The translations under genes and the position numbers were made by a program. Under the pieces are notes generated by a model that did not search any database, was not told the origin of the DNA, and was given only the letters and a program-made list of their open reading frames with translations. This document shows, piece by piece, positions 1-9,989 of a stretch of DNA of 64,000 nt. Location: positions 1,116,001 to 1,180,000 of the forward strand of contig JAMWFC010000029.1 in assembly GCA_027475525.1 (NCBI GenBank), given 5' to 3'. Source of the DNA: Macrolepiota albuminosa (Eukaryota > Basidiomycota > Agaricomycetes > Agaricales > Agaricaceae). Position 1 is the first letter of the stretch; every line of letters begins with the position of its first letter.

Positions 1-391
1 TGCCAACCTGGATCGTCAACGTTCAGCTAACTGAGCTTTATTGCCAGTAGGTAAAAGGATTACCGAAACACCTTAATCGGTATCATAGTATCATGATTTG
101 TTATTCCCCTACACTGTTTAATACTTCAATTTTCTGATTGTGATACCGTAGGCTTGTTAAATACAATTGATTATTAGCATGTCCAAGTCATCCGATCACT
201 TACAACGTCCGCAATGAAACATTGTCGGTGTCACACCGTCCTGATGTATAGCCCGTTAGTCCAATGTAGTACACTATCTACATATATAGTACACTATCTA
301 CATCTGTAGTACACTATATACAACGTTCAACCATATACCATATACAGTACGACATATACAATGTACAATATTTAGGGTTGCGAGCAAGAAA
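1..391. other. Non-coding stretch at 3' end of element E antisense gene
   Basis: No gene is supported here. It lies beyond the stop codon of the minus-strand antisense gene and should belong to element E, whose pol would be to the left of the window. It is AT-rich and holds a short tandem repeat (listed separately). Overlapping frames in the next kilobase on the plus strand are reverse-strand shadows. Confidence 0.5.
266..325. repeat. Three 20-bp tandem repeats
   Basis: The unit GTAGTACACTATCTACATAT recurs at 266, 286 and 306 with a few substitutions. Each unit holds a small dyad (GTAGT..ACTAC-like), so the array could fold. It sits just downstream of the antisense gene of element E. Function unknown. 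Confidence 0.8.
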
Positions 392-1218
392 TTATGACAG
401 GGGCCTCCTCCCAACCTCATCTTCCTCCTCTGTCTCTCCCACGGTCGTCGTCGCTGCTGCTTCCGCTTCGACCATTGCCGCTTCAACCATCTCCACTGTT
501 GCCACTGCTCCTCTTCCCATCATTGCTGCCATCACTGCGGCTTCACCCGCCTCCGCTGTTGTCATTTCTTCTTCTAAAGTCGATACCAACATCGCGACTA
601 TTTCATTCCGTGTTGGCATGGGCTGGCCAGCGTCCGCTGCCACTTCCATCCAAGTTCCTGGTGTCACTGCATTCCTGCGTCAGTGCGCTGCTAACAGACC
701 TCCCAACTGATTGATTCCTTGCGTAATCTCTGGTGGGATCTGCTGGGGCAGCCCTTGCTGGATGAGGGCGAACGCCGAGGAACTACCGTCCAATAACAGT
801 CGGTACTCGTGCACCATTCCTGGGCGTGAAGATGTATCAGGTATATGGTATGGGACATAGGGTCACTTACGCATAACATCTTCATGGGACGACGCCAACG
901 CGTTCAACAGCCAGTTCCTCCTCCTTAAAATCCGTGGCTGTGCCGCCTCCACTCGCCGTATCGCCTGTTGTACCTCCTCTATCTCTGACGCCCCGGGTGC
1001 CGCATTGTCCGACCCTCGATTCTCGATATTCTCTACTCGCGCTCGCAACCCAGCCAACTCGTCTTCGATAGCCACGCATGCCACTAAAGCGGCATCCCTG
1101 TCTCCAAATGCTCTGTTCCTGTCACGAATAGCCGCATTCCTCTCTTCCCGCATGGCCTCCTGAGCGCGTCGTTCCCGCTGAAGATCCTCTCGCATGTGGT
1201 GCAGCTGTAATGTTACCC

Positions 1219-1372
1219 GGTACCCATTTGCCATGGCCTCTTGCAACTGCTGGCGCGTTTCCTCATCAATAGACGATTGGGCAGGTATCAGGGGGGGTAC
1301 CCATTTGCCATGGCCTCTTGCAACTGCTGGCGCGTTTCCTCATCAATAGACAATTGGGCAGGTATCGGGGGG
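1219..1372. repeat. 77-bp tandem duplication 1
   Basis: The segment 1219-1295 is repeated at 1296-1372 with about two substitutions. It lies in exon 3 of the antisense gene and shifts its frame; ignoring one copy restores it. Same period as seven other duplications in the window. Confidence 0.95.
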
Positions 1373-1447
1373 ATTTCACGGATATCCGACATGTCCAAGC
1401 TTGGGGACCTCCGCACACGCTTGTACCCTATTATCTCCACCGACTCG

Positions 1448-1601
1448 GTCGAAGCTCGGTGCTTCCCTTTGTCCTGTTGCGGAGACGACGCTTCCACCCT
1501 TCCTCCTTGCGACGAACCCTCAGTGTCGAAGCTCGGTGCTTCCCTTTGTCCTGTTGCGGAGACGACGCTTCCACCCTTCCTCCTTGCGACGAACCCTCAG
1601 T
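1448..1601. repeat. 77-bp tandem duplication 2
   Basis: The segment beginning GTCGAAGCTCGG at 1448 recurs at 1525, period 77. It also lies in exon 3 of the antisense gene; both duplications must be discounted for the gene to stay in frame. Confidence 0.95.
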
Positions 1602-2610
1602 CTGCGCCTCAACCGACCCCACATCCTTCGATGAACCCTCAAGCCGCAATCCACTTGACTCCTCGCCCTTTGACCTGGGCACATTACCCGCACTCGATAA
1701 CTTTGTATTCGCATATCCACGCGCGCAATTAAATAATATCGAACCCAAATTCCTTGCTTTATCATGCCGAGCTGTCGGCGCTTCCTCCATCAACGCAGGT
1801 GAAGCTCTGCGCTTCCCCTTATCCTGCTGTGTAGTCGACGCCTTCGCCTTCCTTCCTCTCGATGAACTCCCAGCCTGTGCCCCACCCGACTCCTCGGCCC
1901 TCGATCTGGATGCACTAGCCAACTGGCTCAGCACCCAGGTCATGTCCCACCCCTGTTCTTTGCTCATGCAAGATGCCTTCCATGCCTGAGCCACGGAGCA
2001 TTGCTCGTGCCGGGCTCGACAGGAAACACACACGGAATTATCCCTGCGAGATTTTGCCACTGGTGCCTCGAATTCGCATGGTTCACCTCGACGTGAGCAT
2101 AACGAGCACTGGTGATGGTTAGGACACACGACCGGGCCAGGAGAACACTCACAGGACCCTTGTTCTGACACCACTTGAGGGTGGGAGGGCCACGGTGCCG
2201 GTTTTGGGCCGCGGCAAATTGCTCTGGTGTCACATCGGCTTGAGGGATCCGCTTTGTTGCCGGGACTCGCCGTACCTGACCGGGCCTGAGAACAGGCTGT
2301 TCAGTACGCGTTGACGAGCTCGCAGCAGGTGCTGATTGGACTGAGCTGCTCAGACCGGCTGTCTGCGTGCTCCTCTCTGGTGCCAATGGGTCGGATGTCA
2401 GTGTCGATGAACTTGATCCCATAGACCGGCCTGCCATCTCTGGGGGGGAGGAGGGTGTGCCTGGTGAGTACGCAGACATGCCGGGAAACTACTTACGCTG
2501 CTGGAAAAGGGCTGCTATCCGCTGCTCGTCTAGACGGCGCTCGTATATTTCTTGGCGCTCCTTGTAGCATAGCCATGAAGCAGTTGAGTTATCACCAGGT
2601 GGGGGTGGCG

Positions 2611-2764
2611 TAGGCAAACGGTTAGGGGTAGAGTGGCGCGACATAGTCAAAGAAGGATGGATGGTCAAAATGTTTTTCTTATCTACCTAGGCAAACGGTT
2701 AGGGGTAGAGTGGCGCGACATAGTCAAAGAAGGATGGATGGTCAAAATGTTTTTCTTATCTACC
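2611..2764. repeat. 77-bp tandem duplication 3
   Basis: 2611-2687 is repeated perfectly at 2688-2764. It contains the start codon region of the antisense gene (2642-2644), so two candidate starts exist; the one nearer exon 1 is used. Confidence 0.95.
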
Positions 2765-2870
2765 CTTTTGTTATGATGGCATCAAGATTCTACTTCTATT
2801 ACCGCTATGAATGCATAGCCACTGCCACATCGCTTAGATGAATAAATAAAAATAAACCCCGAGTTTGTAC

Positions 2871-2970
2871 NNNNNNNNNNNNNNNNNNNNNNNNNNNNNN
2901 NNNNNNNNNNNNNNNNNNNNNNNNNNNNNNNNNNNNNNNNNNNNNNNNNNNNNNNNNNNNNNNNNNNNNN
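2871..2970. other. Assembly gap (100 N)
   Basis: Exactly 100 N, the usual placeholder for a scaffold gap of unknown size. The 3' LTR of element E would be expected here or just beyond, so the link between E and what follows is not proven. Confidence 1.
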
Positions 2971-3400
2971 TTTTTTTTGAAACATTTATGCCTTTTTTTG
3001 TTTTCTTTTTTTTTATGTTATGATTACGGATACTGTTATATACGATTTGAACATTGAATATTATACAAACGTTGCCGGTATTTCTCCCTTCTGCGCTACC
3101 ATGTTGCGCCACGCTGGCAAGTCACACTAACGTGGTCACATTGACACTGCCACATCACGTATTCAACACCCTATGCTGTAGGCCTCGGTCTCGTCAACGT
3201 TTTGATCAAATTCGACAGGTAGATCTTGGTCACGCCGTGCTAGCAACGGCCCATACAAGCAAGTGAGGCCTAGTAGTAAACTAGGGAAGAGATCTGCGGT
3301 CTCAGGAGTGTTGCTACCAGCAAGCCAGATGCCTTTACTGATGTATCTGGTATTGTCTGAGAGCTCATCAGCTTAGTCTGAAGGCTAACCAGACCTTACA
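2971..3400. other. Low-complexity and unassigned sequence after the gap
   Basis: Begins with poly-T-rich sequence (2971-3015), then unique-looking DNA with mixed composition. I see no supported gene, LTR end or RNA gene. Confidence 0.4.
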
Positions 3401-4627
3401 CAGTATTCAGAGCTGGTGCAAGGCAGCACTTTCATACATAGCACCCTATTCATGACTGTTCCAACTGAGCAGCATTTGGAGTTTGTGGCAGATACTTCCA
3501 CTAGACCAGGACAGTCAATAACGACATATCTGCAATAGCAAGAACTGACAATAAGGGTCAGTAAGGAGGATGACAATGTCATATGACCAGGGAAGGCACC
3601 TTTGGCATCTAAAGACCAGGAGTTGCATGAAAAGGTCAGCAAATAGCTACAAATAAGGCATGAAGGCCTCAGAAAAGCTTTAGATTTAGAGTCTGAACTA
3701 GACACCTCAGACAATAAGGAAAGTAAGAGGTTGCATTTGACTTTGTTTATCTAGTTACAGCTGGTACTGGACCAATATCCATCAGTCATCAAGGAATCGA
3801 TGCAAAAGCATCTGCAGCTTTACATAGTAAAGCACTTACAGTTATTGGCTGCTAGGAGCCACAATGTACCTCATGCAGATTTGACAGAATATATTAAATT
3901 ATTTGTGCATATCTTTGAACTCAAAGTAGTGGAGTACCTCAAGTGCAAAGCAGCATGAGAGTCAGCAATCTCAATAGCCACTCTGGCCAACTTAGTAGAA
4001 TGCAAAATGAGCATGTACTAACAAGCATCATTGATTGCAGATGCAATGAAATTGCTAAATGCACCTCATCAGACAAATAAGTCTCAGCAAGACTATATCA
4101 GGCATCAGAACACTGCAAACTGTGAATGCAATGTAAGCGGAGTGCCTCAACAGGCATTGTCTAAAGTAGAGACTGTAACAACAGCTCCAGCAGAGCCAGA
4201 AGTACCAAGTGCTGCTCAGGAAGTTAAGACACTTCAAAAGCAGGTTATTATCAAGGAAAAGATGGACAAAATTGACATTCTTGAGAAACAAACATGACCA
4301 CAATGTGTAGCATGATGTGTTTACTTAGTGGACAATTGGAATGAATGCATTAACTATCAGAGGATGTGCAACCAGGATTTGCACAATCATGGCAAGTTGT
4401 TAATTGATGACCAGGGGATAGTCTTTGAAGGGCATGAAGGTGTAATGCCTGTCAATAATATGCGGCAACAGTTTGCTGCTGGAACTGCTGAACTGGACAG
4501 AGACTAGGAGGGTAGTGATAGTAGTAGTGATCACTATGATGGGAGAGAGCAGAATTGTTGCAGTAATAATGATGGAGGTTGTGATTGTAGACAGAATAAT
4601 TGAGACAATAATACTCATCATAATGGT

Positions 4628-4645
4628 GGCAGGCAGGCAGGCAGG
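4628..4645. repeat. GGCA microsatellite
   Basis: About four tandem GGCA units inside the decayed gag of element D. Simple repeat with no assigned role. Confidence 0.7.
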
Positions 4646-5663
4646 TGAACCACTAGTAGATTGAGAGGTGAGGCAGCAGCCTACACCACAGCTAGAAAGA
4701 ATGGCCAACAAACACCTGTTTTGCAGCTCTTGGGCATTCTTGATGCCTGCCTCTCATGATCTGTATGAAAATATGCCTGGGATAAATGAGGCAGTACAGA
4801 TCCATATGGATCATATGCATGACCACCTTACTTGTCTAGTGGATGACTCCTTTGGAGTCAGGTTTAAATTCTCTGCAGAGGTAAGTCTCAACAAATTTGA
4901 TGGTAAGCATATATATGCATATGCAGGAGGGCATAGGTTCTTCCAGTTGGAGGACTGGGCCATGGATGTATGCTACCACTTAGCAGCATGCTGCTATGGT
5001 GGCAACGAAATGGACCAGAAGAGAATATTTGTGTTATGCAAATTTATAAAAGAAGAGGCTTGGAATTGGTTTTGCCACCATGTCCTTCACATCAATCACA
5101 ATAAATAGCATTGGACATTTAAAGAAGTCCTGATAGGACTGTATAACTGTTTTGTCAATACTGCAACTATGCAGGAAGCTTGTGACATCTTCAGAAAGAC
5201 AGTGTACAATATTAAAACTGGTATCCAGACATTTTATGATGACTTGGTGGGTCATGTGCAGAATAAAGTTATTTATCCAAATAAATATATGATTAGAGAG
5301 ACATTCCCAGACATAATACCAGCAGATATGAGAAGGATATTGATACACAATGACAGAGTTCTTGGCATATGCCATTAGATATGAGCAGTCAACACAAACT
5401 GCAAATCATTATGAGCAGCATAGTTCATGCCAAGGACCAGTTAACTGTCAAGCAGTGAAGGTAGGAACCTTTCTGGCCAAACAGTCAGAAATGGAGAAAA
5501 ATTGCAACCTGCAATTTGTTGTTCGCAAGACAATTCCTGTAGGCCAATAGCCTAGACTGAAACTTGCTGGATATCTGCCAGCAAAAGATAGTCAACCTTA
5601 TTTAGATCAAAATAAAGTAGCAGCTAGAAAGAGGCCAGCACATGTAGTGTGTATGGTAGGCAA

Positions 5664-6259
5664 TGTAAGAGCAACCTCTGGAGGCTATGGCTCAGTCATA
5701 CAGCTAGCAGAGGGAGATCCAAAGTGTATTAGAATATATACTGACAATATCATGATAACTACTTACCTATCAGAGGGAGATTCAAAGAGAACAAGTCTAG
5801 GGATTCCCTATGCCAGGTTGGATGCTTCTGGGGCCTCTGAAGCATGGGAAACAACTGTACAGTACAACAAAACCTTAAAAACTTGAAAATTGCCTAAATA
5901 AACAACTGTACAAATAAGGCAGGAAAACTCTGAATTTTGGAAGTCAGAAAGGCAAACTCTGGCTTATCTAAGCAGTCTGGAAGCAGTGCTGAAAGGCCCA
6001 CACTTGTCTGAATAGTAGCTCAAGAATCAGAGCACCTCAAGAGCTGAGAATAGTATGAATAAATAGTGTTGAAGGAACACTTGTCTGAATAGTAGCTCAA
6101 GAATCAGAGCACCTCAAGAGCTGAGAATAGTATGAATAAATAGTGTTGAAGGAGTAGAAGCAGTAAAGTAAAAAAATAACAGAAGAAATAAGAGAATGAA
6201 TAAAAGGAGAGTGAAGAGATAAGGAGTGAAAGAAGGAAGAAATGAGGAGTCCTCTGACA
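5664..6259 (+). mobile_element. Solo LTR, family P (TSD GGCAA)
   Basis: Starts TGTAAGAGCAACCTCTGGAGG-like and ends TGACA. It is flanked by a perfect 5-bp target-site duplication GGCAA (5659-5663 and 6260-6264), which proves insertion into the gag of element D. Related copies are at 7411-7812 and, reversed, at 20780-21277. No internal coding sequence remains, as expected after LTR-LTR recombination. It includes one 77-bp duplication, so the true length is probably about 519 bp. Confidence 0.9.
6000..6153. repeat. 77-bp tandem duplication 4
   Basis: 6000-6076 is repeated perfectly at 6077-6153; the match stops at both ends exactly at unit length. It lies within the family P solo LTR, and the related LTR at 20780-21277 has a single copy. 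Confidence 0.97.
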
Positions 6260-6689
6260 GGCAAATTTAATGTGGTTCCAGAGCTCAGAGAAGGCCTGCA
6301 GGAAACTTTCTAGAATGCTACAACTGTGGGAGGATTGGGCATTTTGCTAAAGAATGTCCTGCCTCTCTCAAGGCACACATTCATGCAGCCCATATGGCTG
6401 CAGCTCCAAGTGATATTATCAGTGACAACAAAAAAGAAGAAGTCATTGAGAAAGCTTGAGGAGGAGCCACAAGAAATGGCTGATGGCTTGGAAGTGGATG
6501 ACACTGAAAGCATCCATATTGATGGCAATGAATATGTCACAGTGGATGTGTATAACAGTGATTACTATACTTGTAATGATGAGAATAAACACTTGTTTGC
6601 ACTGACAGAGTGCCAGGAAGATCAACACATCTGAATGAAACATATAACCCTGCAGAAAGCAATTAATAAGTTGCAGCGGCCATGTTATA

Positions 6690-7138
6690 CTCCCAAGAAG
6701 AAGGAGTGCTTGGTAACCTATGTTGATGTCAATGGACATCCAGCCTGGACATTGTGGGACTCAGAGAGTACTACTACAGGCATAACACCCTAGTTTGCTC
6801 ACATTAATGTGATATGTGTTCATGAGCTGGAGAAGCCATTGATGCTCTAGTTGAGAACTGTAGAGAGCTGTGCCATGGTGCAATTTGGCGCTGAGATAAA
6901 GGTCAAGATGTCAGGGATGTCAACAAAAGAGTACGTGGATATAGCAAATTTTGATTGCTACAATATGATTATTGGTATACCATTTATGTGTAAGAATGGG
7001 ATGTCCCTGAACTTTGTGAATGACATGGTTGTTATAAATGGTATGCCTATAAAGGCAGAGAAAGTAGTGTTGTGTGACACAGATGGTTGCCTACAGTGCT
7101 ATCACACAACAAAGAAACATCACAATGAGCGCAACTAA
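6690..7138 (+). pseudogene. Aspartic protease (retropepsin) remnant of element D
   Basis: The translation resembles a Gypsy retropepsin: a hydrophobic strand leading into D-S-E-S-T-T-T-G, which corresponds to the active-site D-S-G-S/T (the Gly is now Glu), followed by a degraded flap region and a Y-N-M-I-I-G-I-P-F block like the usual YDVILGxPFL near the C-terminus. Two in-frame TAG codons lie before the long 6851-7138 segment. The enzyme would have matured Gag-Pol; it cannot be active as it stands. Confidence 0.7.
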
Positions 7139-7152
7139 ATAGTTATAAGAGA

Positions 7153-7410
7153 GTGGCTGTGCAAGAGGTAGAGAACAAAGAAGCCCTACCAAATAGTCTA
7201 CTGGCAGACTTGCCAGCAATTCTGATGCCAGAAGAAGAGTTTCAAAGAACTCTGGAGAAGGGAAAGCAGCTGGATACAGCTATGTATAATCTTAGAAAGC
7301 TGAATCAGGCTCAACAACAGTGGAATAAGCATGATAAATGCATGGCAGAGTTGCTGGAATGCCAGCCAACTAGCTCTTGGATGAAGGTAGAAAATCTTAT
7401 CAAGGACACG
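7153..7410 (+). pseudogene. Post-protease pol fragment of element D
   Basis: An open stretch rich in Gln, Glu and Lys continues from the D protease and stops being D-like at 7411, where a family P LTR begins. It has no diagnostic catalytic motif; it may be the linker before reverse transcriptase. The rest of D is missing. Confidence 0.4.
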
Positions 7411-7812
7411 TGTAAGGATGACCTCTGGAGGTTGCAGCTAATCACACAATTGGCAGAGGAAAATCCAAAGTGTATTAGAGAAGGTAGAAATGATACAATC
7501 AATAACTAATCACCTAGCAGAGGAAAATCCAAAGAGAACAAGTCTGAGGATTCCTCTGCTAGTGCAGCGCATCAGTACAGGGGACAGAAGGCATGGAAGC
7601 AACTGTACAGTATTTAACAGCTAGCTCTGGGAGGCCTAGAGAACTCCGGAGGCATGAAAAATGCTCCAGAGTTACTCCAGAGGCATGGGAAATGCTCTGG
7701 AATTACTCCAGAGACATGGGAAAGGCTCCAGAGTTCTCCAAAGCTCCAGAAAAGGAAATTGTAACTGGAGAAGGAGGTGGAAAAAAAAGGATTGAGAAGG
7801 AGTCTCCTGACA
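7411..7812 (+). mobile_element. Partial family P LTR at the D/F junction
   Basis: Begins TGTAAGGATGACCTCTGGAGG-like at 7411 and ends TGACA at 7812, matching the ends of the solo LTRs at 5664 and 20780. It is shorter and diverged inside, with a 31-bp tandem repeat. The flanks (ACACG and CAGAT) do not match as a target duplication; left of it is element D on the plus strand, right of it element F on the minus strand. It may mark a recombination or deletion joint rather than a simple solo LTR. Confidence 0.65.
7645..7740. repeat. Three 31-bp tandem repeats in LTR
   Basis: Units beginning GGCATGAAAAATGCTCCAGA, GGCATGGGAAATGCTCTGGA and GACATGGGAAAGGCTCCAGA start at 7651, 7682 and 7713, a constant 31-bp step. 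They lie inside the partial family P LTR and are not seen in its relatives. Confidence 0.75.
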
Positions 7813-8520
7813 CAGATGCTGTTTGGAAACACAATAACACTGAGATATTCAACTTCCTTGGTATGGAATGAGCAATTCTTGGGCTTGGCATAGAGGTTGT
7901 GCTTCCAGAGGCATTCCAGGACTTGCTGGACATGCTTCTGATGATTTTTTTTTTTAAGTTGGAGTAGATAAGAATGTTGTTCAGATAGACAATAATGAAG
8001 ACATTGCTCATATTGTAAAAGATGTCGTTCATGAAGTATTGGAATGTGACAGGGAAGTTAGTCATTCTAAAAGACATTACAAGATACTCAGACAGACCAT
8101 ACCATGTGCAGAACACAGTTTTCCACTTGTGTTCCAGAGTGATGCAGACATTGTTGTAACTGAAGTGGAGGTTGATTTTTGTGTAGACCTTGGCATTGTG
8201 GAGTCAGTCAACCAGATTGCTGATGAGCAGGAGCAGGTAGCAATTTTTCTTGGTGATATTATTGAGTCCTTAGTAGTCGACACAGAGTTGGAGCAATCTG
8301 TCCTTCTTCTTGGTGAATAGAACCAAAGCTCCAGCAGTGGAGGCTGAGGGGCAAATGAAACCTTTTCCAAGCATTTTGTCAGGATAGTCTTTGAAAGCAT
8401 GGAGTTTGACCCTTGACATATTGTATACTTTGCTGAAGGGCAGGGAGGCCCCTTATTTGAGGTCAATTGTATAGTCTTAGGGGCAGTAAGGGGAGATCTC
8501 CTTGGTGTCTCCTTCAAAAA
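7813..8520 (-). pseudogene. Reverse transcriptase remnant of Gypsy element F
   Basis: Read on the minus strand, the pieces match the element A reverse transcriptase in order: GKGFICPS, LFTKKKD, LCVDY, KWKTVFCTWYGL, LVMSFRMTNFPVTFQYF, then the catalytic box Y-L-N-N where A has Y-L-D-D, then NLYAKPKNCSFHTKEVEYL. Both catalytic aspartates are Asn, and frames shift several times, including at a T-run near 7947. The domain ends abruptly at the LTR that stops at 7812, so RNase H and integrase are lost. Confidence 0.85.
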
Positions 8521-9019
8521 ACATGTCAGTGAATTTTTGTTACTCCAGAGGAACTACTTCTTGTAAGATCTGCTCCTCAGTCTTCCTCTCTGGGAAGATG
8601 ATATCCATTTATAAGTGTTTTTCCAGGAAAGAGGGCAAGATATGTAGCTGGAATGTGGGGGTCCCCTCTTGCATAAGGTGTGTGAAGGAGGTGGCTCCAA
8701 TGATCTTGATGTTGAGTGTCTCCAAGTCAAAATGGGAGTGACGTGTGTGTTGAGACCAGTTTGATAATTTGTCTCCTTGTACTTGCTTTGAGGAATGTTG
8801 GGGGGTCAATTGGGGATCCTGCAGATCTGGGCAGGTGTTGGAGGCACGGCCAAGGGTGTTTGGCTAGAAAGCATGGAATTTGTTCTGGGCATCAGAGTTT
8901 CAGGTGTCAAGTTGCTTCCAAGGGCCCAGAGATGTATAGCAGCTGTCAGGTGGTCCTCAGATCCTAGGAACATCATAGCAAGCATCCTTCAGTCAATGTT
9001 GGAGTTTGTGTCCTGTAGC

Positions 9020-9735
9020 CAAGATAGTCTCAACACAAGCAGGGTCAAGTCATGAAGTCATATAACCAGGAAGTCCAACATGAACTCAAAGCCATTATTG
9101 TCCAGGGTCACATGCCCCAAGTGAGACCTTTTGATGGGGCCAGAAGAGAAGGGAGTGCTGTCAAGCTATTGCAGGTTCAGAAGTTGTTCACAAGGAGGTT
9201 GTGGGAGAGGTCAAAGATGTCGCTGATGAAATTTCTGGTGGCTCTGCTATCAATGAGGGCTGATATGGGTCCTGGAGTGCTATCTAACCTGGCATTAATA
9301 ACAAAGGATCATAATGAGCAAGACTGGAGCCCAGAAAATTGTGTGGCTTCATCTGGGGGGTTCTTCAGAGTTGGATCAAGGCTTGGGGTTGAAGATGTTA
9401 AAGGGGAGCTGTTGGTTGTTGGTTGTCAGCTCCCAGCTCAAGCAGAGGGTAAGGTGTCACCAGTCAATGTGGAGGTTAGTATCCTGGAGCCAGGAGAGCT
9501 CCAGGATCAGGAGTGCAAAGGAGTGGAGTTTGGTTATCAGCATCCAGAGAGTGTGAGTCTGTTTATTGGCAAAGGTGATGGGCACACATTTGAAGTGAGT
9601 TATATCTCCAGCTGTGGAGGCATCTCCATTGAAGAGGCAGAGTTGGATGGAGATCAAGAGTTGTTGAGCTGGTTCCAGAGCAGAGAAAAACAAACTATGC
9701 TTCATCAATGAAGTTGTCCATAGCACCACTGTTGA
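9020..9735 (-). pseudogene. Two tandem retropepsin domains of element F
   Basis: On the minus strand two separate active-site blocks occur. The first, near 9735-9457, reads N-T-L-I-N-S-G-A-M-D-N-F-I-D-E-A, followed by CLFNGDASTAGDITHF and an LSWLQDTN end. The second, near 9300-9020, reads A-L-I-D-S-R-A-T-R-N-F-I-S-D, followed by LDNNGFEFMLDFLV. They align one to one with the two protease copies of element A (51865-52560), in the same order. Each F copy has lost a key residue (Asp to Asn, Gly to Arg). The shared order shows the duplication predates the split of A and F. Confidence 0.8.
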
Positions 9736-9989
9736 TGAGAGTGTTGAGGAAATCTTCAGAAGGGGTGATGCAGGTTTTTAAGAAGAGGGAGTGCAAGGAG
9801 TGGGAGGGTAGATAAGCCATAAGTGTGTCCTGTGTGAGTGCTGTTGCACAAAGGTGAGAGACCAGGAGAGAGAAGATGTTGGAGTCAATTCCACAATTTA
9901 GTGCATCTTCTGGGTCTAAATTGCTGGGTCGTTTTTCAAGTACTCATGTGTGGCATCCTCTCCTTCAAAGGTCCAGGTGGCATGTCCCA

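Larger units (their letters stand above)
392..2644 (-). pseudogene. Antisense Zn(II)2Cys6-like/coiled-coil gene of Gypsy element E
   Basis: Four exons are read from conservation with the element A gene: 2644-2497, 2460-2153, 2108-871 and 819-392, with GT..AG introns of 36, 44 and 51 nt. Counting each of the two 77-bp duplications in exon 3 once, the coding length is 1968 nt, an exact 656 codons; with them the frame breaks. Visible parts in order: Pro/Ser-rich N-terminus; a PEQFAAAQ motif; a cysteine cluster CX2CX6CX15CX2CX6C starting right after intron 2; Ser-rich basic stretches (QQDKGKRRAS); a long charged coiled coil; a conserved tail (HEYRLLLD...PGTWMEVA). The spacing fits the fungal binuclear zinc-cluster consensus, so DNA binding is an inference. 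One in-frame TGA interrupts exon 4 where the element A copy has Arg. The sense strand of E would run the other way. Confidence 0.75.
3500..6640 (+). pseudogene. Decayed Gypsy gag of element D
   Basis: Fragments in several frames read as one Gag. A Gln/Glu-rich N-terminal part lies near 3.5-4.3 kb. A capsid-like block at about 4870-5375 has the pattern common to fungal Gypsy Gag (KFDGK, then a Trp/Cys-rich segment, HWTFKEVLIGLY, FYDDLVGHV). A zinc knuckle CX2CX4HX4C (C-Y-N-C-G-R-I-G-H-F-A-K-E-C) sits at 6316-6357. Gag would package element RNA in the cytoplasm. Many stops and frame changes show it is dead. A solo LTR (5664-6259) splits it shortly before the zinc knuckle. The aspartic protease follows on the same strand. 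Confidence 0.75.

Noticed and set aside
378..714. Plus-strand Ser/Pro/Leu-rich frames over 378-714 and 1241-1989
   Set aside because: They are reverse-strand shadows of the conserved, spliced minus-strand gene of element E.
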